Positions 27,274 to 36,250 of a stretch of 57,199 nucleotides of DNA are shown in pieces (positions within the stretch are counted from its first letter, which is position 1; the number at the start of each line of letters is the position of its first letter). The DNA is from Verrucomicrobiota bacterium (GTDB lineage Bacteria; Verrucomicrobiota; Verrucomicrobiia; Opitutales; Opitutaceae). The DNA is taken from the NCBI GenBank assembly GCA_016222805.1, contig JACRQG010000014.1, positions 1-57,199 of the forward strand, written 5' to 3'. The notes beneath the pieces are model-generated. The model saw only the letters and a list, made by a program, of their open reading frames with translations. It did no database searches and had not been told where the DNA came from. The position numbers were made by a program, and so were the translations under genes.

Positions 27274-28714
27274 GCTGCTTGCCCTTCTTGCCGCCGCCTT
27301 TGCCGCCGCGTCGCTCCCCGGCTTCCTCCGGCGACGGCGCCTTGCTGGGATCATAGGCGGGATTCGGTGCCGCCATCGCCGCGCGAATGTCCTTCAGATA
27401 GGCGTCCATCCGCGCCTCCAGATCCGCGGCTTTCTCCGGCAGGCTCGGCGCGAGATCGGCGGCCTCCGCTGGATCACGATCGAGGTCGAAGAGGAGGCGG
27501 CGCTTGGTCTCGTAGTTGCGGATCAACTTGTACTGCCCCACGAGGATCGCAGTCGCCGGTCCCCCGTTGCCGAGATCATAGTGCGGAAAGTGGAACACGA
27601 GTTCCTCCTGTGGTCGCACCACGGTGCCACGTCCGGCGGGATCCTTCAGGACCGGAACAAGGCTGCCACCGTCGACCCCGGGGGCCAGCGGTGCCGGCAC
27701 TCCGGCGAGTTCCCGAATTGTCGGCAGGAGATCGCAGGCCGTCACCGGCACCCGCGAACAGACGTTGGCCGCGACCCCCGGTCCCCGCACCAGGAACGGC
27801 ACCCGCAGCCCGCCCTCCCGCACCGAGCCTTTGCCACCCGACAGCGGGGCATTGCCCACGCGTCCCTGGCTGCCGTGATCCGCCGTGTAGATCACGTAGG
27901 TGTTGCCGGTGAGACCGAGCCGATCCAGCGCGGCGAGGAGCAGGCCAAAGGTCTTGTCGATTTCGTCGGCGTCAGCCTTTGCCGTGGCACGCTCCGGCCG
28001 GCCCCCGCCGCCCGCGCCCTCTTTGCGTTCCTGGTTCGGGTAATGCGAAAGCTGAAGGTAAAAAGGCTGACCCGCCTCGCGGGCCCGCGTAACAAACGCG
28101 ATGCCCCGTTCGGTCATGCCGTAGGCCTGCTTGGGATTCGGATTGGCGACATTGTCCGGTCCGCCGTTGCCCGTCGGGCCATCGCTTTCGTCGAAACCGT
28201 GCCGCGACGGATTCACCCGCCCCACGTGCCACTTGCCGAAATGCGCCGTGGCGTACCCGCTACCCTTCAGGAGCTCCGCCACGGTGATCTCCGTCTCAGG
28301 CAATTCCAGCACGGGTTCGGGCGGGATCAGCGCCGTGCGCACCGGACCCGATTCGCCTCGGCCGGCACCGACGTAGGTCATCCGCAGCCGGGCGGGGTTC
28401 TTCCCCGTGAACAACGCCGCCCGCGACGGCGTACAGCGCGGCGACAACGCGTAACCGTGGGCAAAGCGCATGCCCTCCCGCGCCAACCGTTCGATCGCCG
28501 GCGTGACGAACAGGCGGCTCCGGGAGTCCGCGAGGCGATCGTCCATCTGCACGGAGGTGTTGGACCAGCCCTGCGCCTCCGCCATCAAGACGACGAAATT
28601 GGGGCGCGACGCGAGTGTCCGGCCGGTCTCCGCCGCCAGGGCCCCGGTCGGCCCTCCCGCCACCACGCTGCAGCCCAGAATCGACAGAAGGGGAAGCAGG
28701 GGGGACAACCTCAT
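27266..28714 (-). CDS. Sulfatase with substituted metal-binding pair
   Basis: A 482-residue exported protein. The start ATG 28714 lies 22 bases after the conserved promoter element. LPLLSILGC may be a lipobox (Cys15), or cleavage may occur after GALAAE. The sulfatase signature is of Cys type (RCTPSRAALFTG), and FGKWHVGR and YTADHGSQG are intact. However, the first metal pair, normally DD, reads EA (residues ~46-47 in VVLMAEAQGWSNTSV). The C-terminal tail is strongly basic and Gly-rich (RRGGKGGGKKGKQRD). Either it belongs to a divergent sulfatase clade or activity is altered. It forms an operon with MPE-C. Confidence 0.87.
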   Translation of the reverse strand: MRLSPLLPLLSILGCSVVAGGPTGALAAETGRTLASRPNFVVLMAEAQGWSNTSVQMDDRLADSRSRLFVTPAIERLAREGMRFAHGYALSPRCTPSRAALFTGKNPARLRMTYVGAGRGESGPVRTALIPPEPVLELPETEITVAELLKGSGYATAHFGKWHVGRVNPSRHGFDESDGPTGNGGPDNVANPNPKQAYGMTERGIAFVTRAREAGQPFYLQLSHYPNQERKEGAGGGGRPERATAKADADEIDKTFGLLLAALDRLGLTGNTYVIYTADHGSQGRVGNAPLSGGKGSVREGGLRVPFLVRGPGVAANVCSRVPVTACDLLPTIRELAGVPAPLAPGVDGGSLVPVLKDPAGRGTVVRPQEELVFHFPHYDLGNGGPATAILVGQYKLIRNYETKRRLLFDLDRDPAEAADLAPSLPEKAADLEARMDAYLKDIRAAMAAPNPAYDPSKAPSPEEAGERRGGKGGGKKGKQRD

Positions 28715-28736
28715 CGCCCCAGCAGACCGCACCGAG

Positions 28737-28780
28737 ATGAACCGCAGGGGCAAGCCTTCATTAAAGATCGTTTATCTTCG
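28737..28780 (-). promoter_or_regulatory. Three-block promoter element, copy 1 (before the sulfatase/MPE-C operon)
   Basis: On the + strand: ATGAACCGC at 28737, ATTAAAG at 28760 and GTTTATC at 28770. This is the most divergent third block (TGTCATC in the other copies). The offsets (0, +23, +33) are identical in all five copies. Read in the direction of transcription the order is GATaAac, CTTTAAT, GCGGTTCAT, then 22 bases to the start codon. Confidence 0.7.
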
Positions 28781-28869
28781 CCGCGGCCAACCCACGAAAA
28801 CGGCCGCACCCGAAGAACCCGCCTTCGCCGGATACCGCTCCCGTGTCCAGGACGGGCCGATGCTCCGCG

Positions 28870-30450
28870 TCACTGTTCCGGCGATTCGGCGCGGTTGCCC
28901 TTGCGGTCGCCTTTCCCTCCACCTGGCGGTCGCTCGCCCGCTGGGCGCTGCCGACGCACGGGGTCGATCCCTTGCGCGGCCCGCTCGGTGAGGGTTCCCT
29001 TTGGAGAGAGATCCCGCCCCGCCAGCGCGGGATGATTGGGCGCAATCCGCATCGCGCGAAACAGGGAATTCGTCATCGGCAGGACGTCACCCAGCTGCTT
29101 CACGACCCCGTCGCGCGTGACGGGGTTGAGGTACTCCCAGACCAGCCGGCCCTCGGCGGTAACTTCGAAGAGGTGCCCTTCGGTGTCCGAGCAGATGAAC
29201 GTGTTGCCGTTGGGGAGCCGCTGTGCACTCGACCCGATGTGGCTGAAGAACCCGTGGCTGTTCACCGCGGCGTAGCTCCAGACGATATGACGGGAGACCT
29301 GCCGCGGCGGGTTGTGCGTGTCCTTGTCGTAGGTCACGCGCCGGTAGCCGGCGTCGGGCGGGTTGACGTAACGGCCGGTGTCGCGTCCCTCCGCGTCGAG
29401 GCGCGGGTTGATTTCGAGGATGGAGGAGTGCGGCGTCCGCTGGAAGAGGTACTGGCCGTTGTTGAACACCATCAGGTGCCCGGCGCCGGGCAGACCGGGG
29501 CGGATCCAGTGGGCATCGTGACTGCCGCCCATCTGCTTGTGGCCCGAGGTGGCGTTGTCCCAGTTCTCGAGCACGCGGGGCGGATCGCCCCGGGCGTAAC
29601 GCGCGGGATCACCAAAACGGTAGAGAAAATCCCCCGCGGGACCGGCGGCCTTCGCGATGCCGGCGGCGGGATCACCGGCCACGAAAGTGCCGTCGTGGTC
29701 GATCACATACAGCTCGCCCTGCACCGAGTTAATCACGAGGTGTCCGCTCTCCGGGTTGTAGTCGAGGGAGTTGCAGTGCAGCCAGTCGCGCTTCAACGGA
29801 CGGCCGGGCAGGTTCAGGTTGATGCGCCCGGGGTAGTCCGCGATCGACTTGCCAACGCCGACATGATGGGGCTTCGCCGGATCGACGTCCTGCACCACGT
29901 GGTCGAAGAACCACCATTCCCAGACCACGCGGCCCTGCCCGTCCACCTCCACGATCGCGTCCATCTGCCCGCCTTCGTAGGGGCCCTTCCTGGGATCGGC
30001 GCCGGCGGCGATGGCCTGCTCGTGCGAAATGGCCCGGTTGGCGATGTAGAGGGTCGTGGGGGCGTTGAGTGATTTGTTGAAGAGGCGCACCCAGTCGTGG
30101 TGCGGCGTGTAGTCGGGGCGCTTCTCGGTGTATTCCCAGACGGTCTTTCCCTCCCAATCGACCTCCCGGAGTCCGGGAAACCCACTGGGATCATCGCGCG
30201 TCGCATCGAGCACGCGGCCGTCGTCGAGCAGGTGGGGATTGGTGCCGATCGGCCAAGTGTGCACCACGCGCCCTTCCATGTCGATCAGCACGGTCCTCCC
30301 GCCCACGCCGAAGAGCGTGTAGCCCTTGAAACTCCGTTCGGGGTCGTGGAACAGCAGTTCCGTCGGGCCCTGCAAGCGCTCGTAGCCGAACGCGGATGCC
30401 GCCAGCGCGATAACCAGGGCGGCGCACCGGAATCCTTCCCGGGTTGTCAT
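28870..30450 (-). CDS. Arylsulfotransferase (ASST)-like beta-propeller protein 1
   Basis: A 526-residue exported protein with an N-terminal signal (ALVIALAASAFG). The body is a propeller of the ASST/PQQ-like type: repeated blades with VDWEGKTVWEYTEKRP, GRVVWEWWFFDHVVQDVDP, and NGNTFICSDTEGHLFEVT. Histidine-containing motifs HHDWVRL and GSHDAHW are shared with the second ASST gene at 33485. ASST enzymes move sulfate from one aryl ester to another, but distant family members are of unknown activity. The C-terminal ~35 residues are basic and Gly-rich (PPGGGKGDRKGNRAESPEQ). It lies immediately after promoter element copy 2. Confidence 0.82.
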   Translation of the reverse strand: MTTREGFRCAALVIALAASAFGYERLQGPTELLFHDPERSFKGYTLFGVGGRTVLIDMEGRVVHTWPIGTNPHLLDDGRVLDATRDDPSGFPGLREVDWEGKTVWEYTEKRPDYTPHHDWVRLFNKSLNAPTTLYIANRAISHEQAIAAGADPRKGPYEGGQMDAIVEVDGQGRVVWEWWFFDHVVQDVDPAKPHHVGVGKSIADYPGRINLNLPGRPLKRDWLHCNSLDYNPESGHLVINSVQGELYVIDHDGTFVAGDPAAGIAKAAGPAGDFLYRFGDPARYARGDPPRVLENWDNATSGHKQMGGSHDAHWIRPGLPGAGHLMVFNNGQYLFQRTPHSSILEINPRLDAEGRDTGRYVNPPDAGYRRVTYDKDTHNPPRQVSRHIVWSYAAVNSHGFFSHIGSSAQRLPNGNTFICSDTEGHLFEVTAEGRLVWEYLNPVTRDGVVKQLGDVLPMTNSLFRAMRIAPNHPALAGRDLSPKGTLTERAAQGIDPVRRQRPAGERPPGGGKGDRKGNRAESPEQ

Positions 30451-30472
30451 GCCTCCACCGTACCGCCGGAAG

Positions 30473-30516
30473 ATGAACTGCCGCCGCAGTTCTCCATTAA
30501 GGAACTGTCATCTTGT
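30473..30516 (-). promoter_or_regulatory. Three-block promoter element, copy 2 (before ASST 1)
   Basis: On the + strand: ATGAACTGC at 30473, ATTAAGG at 30496 and CTGTCATC ending at 30512. There are 22 bases between the element and the ASST start, including GGAGG near the start codon. CTGTCAT matches the 7-base half-site of enterobacterial Pho boxes, but lies on the strand opposite to transcription. Confidence 0.75.
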
Positions 30517-30638
30517 CCGGCCACCTCGGCCGGGCTTCCGCCGGCCACAATGAACTCGCCAGCGACGGCGGCCCTTTTCATGACACTCCTCCCGAACCGT
30601 CCCTCCGCTCCCCGCCCTCTCCCTTACCGCCACGCCAC

Positions 30639-32120
30639 ATGGACACGACGACACGGGCCCACCCGGAGCCGGGCAAACACGACTCACTCCTGGCGGCCGC
30701 CGTCCGGGTGCTCGGGCCACACCGCTGGTTCACCGGGGTGCTCGCCCTCAGCATCGTGGCCTTCGCGTGGATCGTCACCCAGGGCAGCTATTCGTTCGGG
30801 GTTCGCGAACCGTTCGGTGATTTCTACGACTATCAGGCGGCGAGCCTGCTGCAGGGCCGCCTGGACGTGCCCGAGGAGGCGATCGGTGGCGAGGCCTTTG
30901 TCGTCGGCGGCAAGCTCTACGGCTATTTTGGCCCTGTCCCCGCGCTGCTGCGCCTCCCCTTCGTGTGGCTCGATGTCGCCTTCGGCCGCCTCGCCCGCGG
31001 TTACATGCTCGTCTTCTTCGCCGGCACGGTGATCGCCAGCTATCTGATCCTGCGCCACGCGGTCGGGCTCGTCCGCGGACCTGGGGCGGAGCCGTCTCCG
31101 TTCGCCCAGGTGGTGCTCCTCTGCGGCGCCGGCCTGGGCAGTTCGTTCTTCTTCCTCGGCAGCCGGGCCTACACCTATCACGAGGCCATCCTGGGTGGCG
31201 GCATGTTCGCCCTTTTTGCCTGCTGGTGTGCGCTTCGCCACCTCGCCTCCCCCGCGGGGCGCTGGTGGATCGGCGCACTGGCCTGCGGGCTCGCCGCCGT
31301 CCACACCCGTCCGCCCGCCGGCCTGTTCGCGCTCACGTTTCTCGGGTGCGTCGCGCTCGTTCTCGCCCGCCGCGAGCCGCGCGCCCGGCTGCACCGCCCG
31401 CTCCTGCTCGCGGTGGCCTGTACCGTCGCCGTGCTGACATTCAACGGACTCAGCTATCTCAAATTCCGGACGTTCGACGGCGCGCCGCTGCATCTCAGCC
31501 GCCCTTACGATGCCGCCCGCCTCGCGAAAATCGAAGGCAAGAGCTTCCACCTCTCCAACCTTCCCTTCAATTCCTACACCTACCTCGTCCGTCCGAACTT
31601 CCGCATCGAGGCCCGTTTCCCCTGGCTCTACCTCGGCCGGGGCATCCCCGGGTATTACTTTCCGGCCGCCAAGACCGACCTCGCCGACGAGACCCTGGCC
31701 TTCCCGTATGCCATGCCCGGCTTCTTCGTGCTCGCGACCCTCGCCGCCGCGTGGGCGTGCGTCCGGCACCCCTCCGTCCGCACGCCCGTCGCGGTGGCCT
31801 GGCTGGGCGTCGCGCCGATGACGCTCGCGCTGTTCACCGCGGTCGCCACCGCCGAGCGCTACACCGCGGACTTCGTCCCGTTCTTCATCTGTGCCGCGGC
31901 CTTCGGGCTGGTGGCACTGGAGTCCGCGGCGCCCCGATGGCGGACCGCCGGCCGCCTGGCGCTCGGGGCTGCCACGCTCTGGGCCTGCCTCCTGAGCGTG
32001 GCGATGGCGCTGCACTACCAGCGCGACTCCGTCTGGGGCGTGCCCGAGGAGGTGCGGCAGGACTACCAAAACCTTCGCCGGCGCATCGACACCTTCTTCG
32101 GCCAGCGCCCCCCTGAGTGA
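30639..32120 (+). CDS. Polytopic membrane protein, glycosyltransferase-39/GT-C-like
   Basis: A 493-residue inner-membrane protein with about ten hydrophobic helices. The start chosen is ATG 30639. A first extracytoplasmic loop after the first helix (FGVREPFGDFYDYQAASLLQ) has acidic residues where GT-C glycosyltransferases carry their catalytic Asp or Glu, and HTRPPAGLFALTFLG resembles such enzymes. No specific family is firmly recognised. It could transfer sugars from a lipid carrier to a surface molecule. It is divergent from ASST 1 and 58 bases upstream of an MFS gene. Confidence 0.7.
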   Translation: MDTTTRAHPEPGKHDSLLAAAVRVLGPHRWFTGVLALSIVAFAWIVTQGSYSFGVREPFGDFYDYQAASLLQGRLDVPEEAIGGEAFVVGGKLYGYFGPVPALLRLPFVWLDVAFGRLARGYMLVFFAGTVIASYLILRHAVGLVRGPGAEPSPFAQVVLLCGAGLGSSFFFLGSRAYTYHEAILGGGMFALFACWCALRHLASPAGRWWIGALACGLAAVHTRPPAGLFALTFLGCVALVLARREPRARLHRPLLLAVACTVAVLTFNGLSYLKFRTFDGAPLHLSRPYDAARLAKIEGKSFHLSNLPFNSYTYLVRPNFRIEARFPWLYLGRGIPGYYFPAAKTDLADETLAFPYAMPGFFVLATLAAAWACVRHPSVRTPVAVAWLGVAPMTLALFTAVATAERYTADFVPFFICAAAFGLVALESAAPRWRTAGRLALGAATLWACLLSVAMALHYQRDSVWGVPEEVRQDYQNLRRRIDTFFGQRPPE

Positions 32121-32178
32121 CGCGGGCACCGGAGCGGCTTTGACAAGATCCGTGCTTTGGTTCGCTGTCGCTGCCGAC

Positions 32179-33453
32179 ATGAATGAAGCACCGCGCCCGG
32201 AGCGGAGCCGCCTGGACCAACAACGGCTGCTCTGGATCATCCTCCCGCTCTTCATCGGTTCGATTCTCGCCTACCTCGATCGCGTGAACATCGCGTACGC
32301 GGCCCTGACGATGAACCCGCAGCTGGGATTCGGGGCGGCGGTCTACGGCCTCGGCGCGGGCGTGTTCTTCGCCGGCTACGTGCTCTGCGAGATTCCCGGA
32401 GCGCTGATCGCGGAACGCTGGAGTCCACGCCTCTGGCTCGCCCGCATCCTGATCACCTGGGGCCTGGTCTCGGCCGCCATGGCCTTCATCCGCACGCCGT
32501 GGCAGTTCTATCTTGCGCGCTTTCTCCTGGGGGCGGCGGAGGCGAGTTTCTACCCAGTCGCCTACGCGAGCGTGATCCCGCGTTGGTACGCGCCGGCTGA
32601 GCGCCCCCGCGTGATCGCCCTCATGCTCACTTCCCTGCCGCTTTCCGCCATCATCGGCGGCCCGCTCGCCGGCTGGCTGCTCTCGGTGGAGGCCGCCGGG
32701 CTGAAGGGCTGGCAAATTCTGTTTCTGGTCGAGGCGATTCCCGCGGTGGCGTTCGGGTTTATCCTTCCGGCCTGGCTGCCGGATCGCCCGTCCGAGGCCC
32801 GGTGGCTGTCGGCGGCGGAGCGCGCCACGCTCGAACAACAACGGGCGCAGGAGATCGAGAACCTGCACCGCGTGCGCCGCTACTCGGTGCTGCAGGCGCT
32901 GACCGACCGGGAGGTGCTGAAGCTGTGCCTGATCTACTTCCTGTGGATCACCGGATTCTGGGGATTCAACTACTGGATGCCAACCGAACTGCGGGAACTT
33001 TCCGGCTGGTCGACGCTGCAGATTGGCTGGATCAGCGTGCTCCCGATGGGGCTGGCGCTCGCGGGCATGCTGTGGGTCGGACGGTCGGCCACCCGCACGG
33101 GTGAAAGGCGCTGGCATGGCGCGATTCCGCTCTTCCTCGGCGCCGTCGGACTGGCCATCGGCGCGTTGTCGCGCGATCCCCTCTTCGGCCTCATCGGCTT
33201 GTGCGCCGCGGGCGTCGGGGTCTATGGGGCCTTTGGCGTGTGGTGGTCGTATCCCACGTCCTTCCTCGCCGGCCCCGCCGCGGCCGGCGCCGTCGGCCTG
33301 ATTAACTCCTGCGGCAACCTCGGCGGCGGCGTGGGCCCGCCCCTCACCGGATTCGTGAAGGAGGCCACCGGCTCGTTCCAGTGGGCGTACGTTGCGCTGA
33401 GCGCCTGTCTGGCGCTCGCCGGCCTGCTCATGCTCAGCCTGCGCCGGCGGTGA
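32179..33453 (+). CDS. MFS transporter, anion:cation symporter type
   Basis: A 424-residue, 12-helix major facilitator. The start is ATG 32179; a TTG 13 codons upstream is an alternative. The motif YLDRVNIAYAALTM after the first helix, and ARFLLGAAEASFYPVAYASV with IPRWYAPAERPR, are typical of the ACS family (tartrate, hexuronate, phthalate or allantoate symporters). The specific substrate is unknown, but organic acids such as uronates would fit a polysaccharide-degrading bacterium. It ends just before a hairpin shared with the convergent ASST 2 gene. Confidence 0.87.
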   Translation: MNEAPRPERSRLDQQRLLWIILPLFIGSILAYLDRVNIAYAALTMNPQLGFGAAVYGLGAGVFFAGYVLCEIPGALIAERWSPRLWLARILITWGLVSAAMAFIRTPWQFYLARFLLGAAEASFYPVAYASVIPRWYAPAERPRVIALMLTSLPLSAIIGGPLAGWLLSVEAAGLKGWQILFLVEAIPAVAFGFILPAWLPDRPSEARWLSAAERATLEQQRAQEIENLHRVRRYSVLQALTDREVLKLCLIYFLWITGFWGFNYWMPTELRELSGWSTLQIGWISVLPMGLALAGMLWVGRSATRTGERRWHGAIPLFLGAVGLAIGALSRDPLFGLIGLCAAGVGVYGAFGVWWSYPTSFLAGPAAAGAVGLINSCGNLGGGVGPPLTGFVKEATGSFQWAYVALSACLALAGLLMLSLRRR

Positions 33454-33464
33454 CGGGGCATCTC

Positions 33465-33480
33465 GATCGGTTTCCCGATC
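33465..33480. terminator. Small stem-loop between convergent genes
   Basis: GATCGG (33465-33470) pairs with CCGATC (33475-33480) around a TTTC loop, in the 31-base gap between the MFS gene and ASST 2. The stem is short and there is no clear T-tract. Confidence 0.35.
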
Positions 33481-33484
33481 CGCT

Positions 33485-35077
33485 CTACTCCCGCTTCTGT
33501 TTGCCCTGCTTGTCGCCGCGGTTGTCGCGCGCCGGCTCCGTCCAGCGATCGAGGCCCGTCTTGCCCTTTTCCGACGCGGGCAACTCGATCACTCCCTGCG
33601 GAGTGAGGTCGCGCCCGGCGAACCCCAGATAGTCGGGCGGGTACCGGTGCGCCTTGAAGACCGCGTTCCACAGGTGGCCGCGATGGTCCTTCCCGGGCAC
33701 CTCCCCCTGGGCGAGAATCCCGCCGCGCACCATCGGGTTCACGTACTGCCAGACGGTCTCGCCCGCAGGTGTGACTTCGAAGAGGTGGCCCATCACCCCG
33801 GCGCAGATGAGCGTATTGCCGTTGGGCAACCGGTGGGCCCCCGAGATTTCGGAGGAGAAGAACTCCTCCCGGCGCTTCGCCTCATACCGCCACACCGGCT
33901 GTTCCGGTCCGTAGGGCTGGCCCGCCGCGATGACATAGCGGCCGGCGGCGTCCACCGGTGGCACAATCTCCTCGATGCTCGACCAGCCGCGGTCGTAGCC
34001 ATTGTTGAAGATCGTCACGTGTCCGGCTCCCGGATACCCCGCCGGCACCCACTGCGCGTCATGCTGCTGCACAAGTTGCTTGTCTCGCGCCGTGCCGCGG
34101 CCGTATGCCGCCGGATTACCCCAGCGGTAAATGAGGTCGCCCCCCTTGCCCTGCCGCCCGCCGGCGTGTCCGGCGGCCTCGGCCGTGGTCGTACCGTGGT
34201 CCAGGAACCAGATCTCGTTGCAGCCGCGCACGCTCAGCGCGATCTGATCGAGCTCCGCGCTGTACGCGATCGAGTTCATGTGGTTCCAGAAAGCCGGCAC
34301 CGGACGGCCGTTGCAGGCGACGTCGACCAACTCCGGATGCGCCGCCGGATCGCCGAAGTTTGCCTTGGTCCGATCCTGCCCCTGGATCAGGTGGTCCCAC
34401 ACGCGCCATTGCCAGACGATCTTGCCTCCCTTCGGGTAGGTTGGTTCGACCTCGATCACCGTATCGGGGAACAGCTGGCGGTCGCGGAGCTGCTCCGGCG
34501 TGAAGCCGGCGGCCAGGCATTGCTCGTAGGACTTCTTCTCCACGACAAGCAGCAGCAGGTTGCCGTTGGGCAGGGGCGCGATGTCGTGGTGCGACAGATA
34601 CTGGTCCGAGGAGTGGTCAAACTCCCACACCAGGTGGCCGGCCCAGTCGAACTCCTCGACGCGCCCGCCCTCGCCGCCGCTGGTAAAGCCGCGATTCCGG
34701 GTGAAGCAGCAGTGCAGCAGGTTGCCGTTGGGCTTGAGGTAGACCGACTGCCCCGGTTCGTACTGGCTCTTCCACGAGTGCACCACCTGGCCGTCGTTGG
34801 CGATCAGGTAGATCATCGTGTTGTGCTTCGGCGCGAACAGCGTGTAGCCCGGCGCGGCCCGCGGCGTGTTGAGGTACAGGCCCACCGTCACCCCGGGCCG
34901 CGGCGAGGTCGGCAACTGGTTGTCGTGCGCCGCGGTGGGGGCGCGCCCTCCCTCACCTTTCCCGCCGCCGCCTCCCCCGCCCTTCCGCCCCTCGGCCGCG
35001 CCCGCCGTCGACAACACCAGGAGGCCGGCTCCCCAGCGGAGCCAGCGGCTGACCTTCCGTTTCGCTTGCGTCTTCAT
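33485..35077 (-). CDS. Arylsulfotransferase (ASST)-like beta-propeller protein 2
   Basis: A 530-residue exported protein. The start ATG 35077 overlaps the stop of the SUMF1-fold gene (ATGA). The signal (LLVLSTAGAAEG) is followed by an extreme Gly/Lys run (GRKGGGGGGGKGEGGRAP), then the propeller: HHDIAPLPNGNLLLLVVEKK, HDAQWVPAGYPGAGHVTIFN, and HRLPNGNTLICAGVMGHLFE. It is paralogous to ASST 1, with the same His-containing blade motifs. The C-terminus is again basic (DNRGDKQGKQKRE). The activity (sulfate transfer) is inferred from the family only. It is transcribed with the upstream SUMF1-fold gene from element copy 3. Confidence 0.82.
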   Translation of the reverse strand: MKTQAKRKVSRWLRWGAGLLVLSTAGAAEGRKGGGGGGGKGEGGRAPTAAHDNQLPTSPRPGVTVGLYLNTPRAAPGYTLFAPKHNTMIYLIANDGQVVHSWKSQYEPGQSVYLKPNGNLLHCCFTRNRGFTSGGEGGRVEEFDWAGHLVWEFDHSSDQYLSHHDIAPLPNGNLLLLVVEKKSYEQCLAAGFTPEQLRDRQLFPDTVIEVEPTYPKGGKIVWQWRVWDHLIQGQDRTKANFGDPAAHPELVDVACNGRPVPAFWNHMNSIAYSAELDQIALSVRGCNEIWFLDHGTTTAEAAGHAGGRQGKGGDLIYRWGNPAAYGRGTARDKQLVQQHDAQWVPAGYPGAGHVTIFNNGYDRGWSSIEEIVPPVDAAGRYVIAAGQPYGPEQPVWRYEAKRREEFFSSEISGAHRLPNGNTLICAGVMGHLFEVTPAGETVWQYVNPMVRGGILAQGEVPGKDHRGHLWNAVFKAHRYPPDYLGFAGRDLTPQGVIELPASEKGKTGLDRWTEPARDNRGDKQGKQKRE

Positions 35078-36228
35078 TGGCGTTTTCCTTTCGGCGGCGG
35101 ACGTCCTTCGCCCCGCCGCACTTCCTGAACCGGGGTGGGCACGATCCGGGCCCGGTTTTCCGCGTCGACCGTAAGGACCAGGCGAAAACCGATGTGGTAG
35201 TAGGGGTGGTCGGGATCCTGCGGGCCCCGGAAATACGACGGATTGCGGTTGGAGACGCGGCTGTGGCCGTGTTCGCCATTGTACCAGTTGCCGCCGCGCA
35301 TCCCGCGGTACGGCTGGCCGTCCGGCATGGGACTGCCGCGGGCCGGACCGGGCGGGTTCTCCGCCGGGCTGTACGCGTAATAGTCGCGCCCGTACCAGTC
35401 GTTGAGCCACTGCCACACATTACCCGCCATGTCGTACAGGCCGTAGCCATTGCGACCATCGCCGGCCATCCAGGTTTCGGCGTCACCGGGCCAGTTGAAG
35501 TCGGTCCGCCGGTGCAGGCTGCCGTCGAAGAAACCGACGGGCGTGGTCCACGGCAGCGGTCCGGCGCGGAAGGGATTCCGGGACTCCGGCCAGTTGGCCC
35601 GGGTCGCGTCCGCCTCGTCGCCCCAGGGGAAATTCCGGTAGGGCGACTGTGCCCCGCCCCGCGCGGCGTACTCCCATTCGGCTTCGGTCGGCAGCCGGTA
35701 GCCACTGCGATTGAAGTCACAGTCGCCGGTGGCGAGGTCGTAGCACTCCGGCCGACCTTCACGCGCGCTGCGCCAGTTGCAGTAGGCCGCCGCCCCCGCC
35801 CACCGCACGCACACGACCGGGTGGCGTTCCCGGCGCTCCAGCACATGAAAGCGCTCGCCGTTCCAACCGATCCGGCTGTACGGCGACACCGCGACCGTCT
35901 CGAAGAGCAGTTCGCGTCCGCCGACCCGGTAGACGCCGCCGCCTCGCACCTCGAGTTGGGCCGCTTTCACGGCGGCGTCGAGAAAGGCGGCGAACTCCGC
36001 ATTCGTCACGGGATGCACCCCGATGTAGAACGCATCGAGGCGCACGCGATGCACCGGAGTCTCGTCGCTGCCGTGGCGGGGATCGACGAAACCATGATGG
36101 TCCCCCATCTCGAAACTACCCGCCGGAATCAGCGCCATGCCCTCGGGCGCCGCGGCCCCAACGGCGGCGGACGCCACTCCCACGCTCAAGCCCAGGCCGG
36201 CGACCGCGAATCGAACTCTGCGCGTCAT
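35074..36228 (-). CDS. Exported SUMF1/FGE-fold protein lacking the catalytic cysteine pair
   Basis: A 384-residue protein. ATG 36228 is preferred over ATGs at 36252 and 36267, because those fall inside the conserved promoter element. Signal peptide VRFAVAGLGLSVGVASAAVG. The formylglycine-generating-enzyme fold is clear: MALIPAGSFEMGDHHG, HPVTNAEFAAFLDAAV, GYRLPTEAEWEYAARGG, YDMAGNVWQWLNDWYG and HIGFRLVL. In true FGE two cysteines sit in a GGS-W/Y-xC-x4-C segment; here it reads RGGNWYNGEHGHSR, with neither Cys. It is thus unlikely to activate sulfatases. The fold is also used for ligand binding and other oxidations. It has a basic C-terminal tail (RRGEGRPPPKGKRQ) and is coupled to ASST 2. Confidence 0.87.
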   Translation of the reverse strand: MTRRVRFAVAGLGLSVGVASAAVGAAAPEGMALIPAGSFEMGDHHGFVDPRHGSDETPVHRVRLDAFYIGVHPVTNAEFAAFLDAAVKAAQLEVRGGGVYRVGGRELLFETVAVSPYSRIGWNGERFHVLERRERHPVVCVRWAGAAAYCNWRSAREGRPECYDLATGDCDFNRSGYRLPTEAEWEYAARGGAQSPYRNFPWGDEADATRANWPESRNPFRAGPLPWTTPVGFFDGSLHRRTDFNWPGDAETWMAGDGRNGYGLYDMAGNVWQWLNDWYGRDYYAYSPAENPPGPARGSPMPDGQPYRGMRGGNWYNGEHGHSRVSNRNPSYFRGPQDPDHPYYHIGFRLVLTVDAENRARIVPTPVQEVRRGEGRPPPKGKRQ

Positions 36229-36250
36229 GACCAGAGGATGGCGGAAGACC

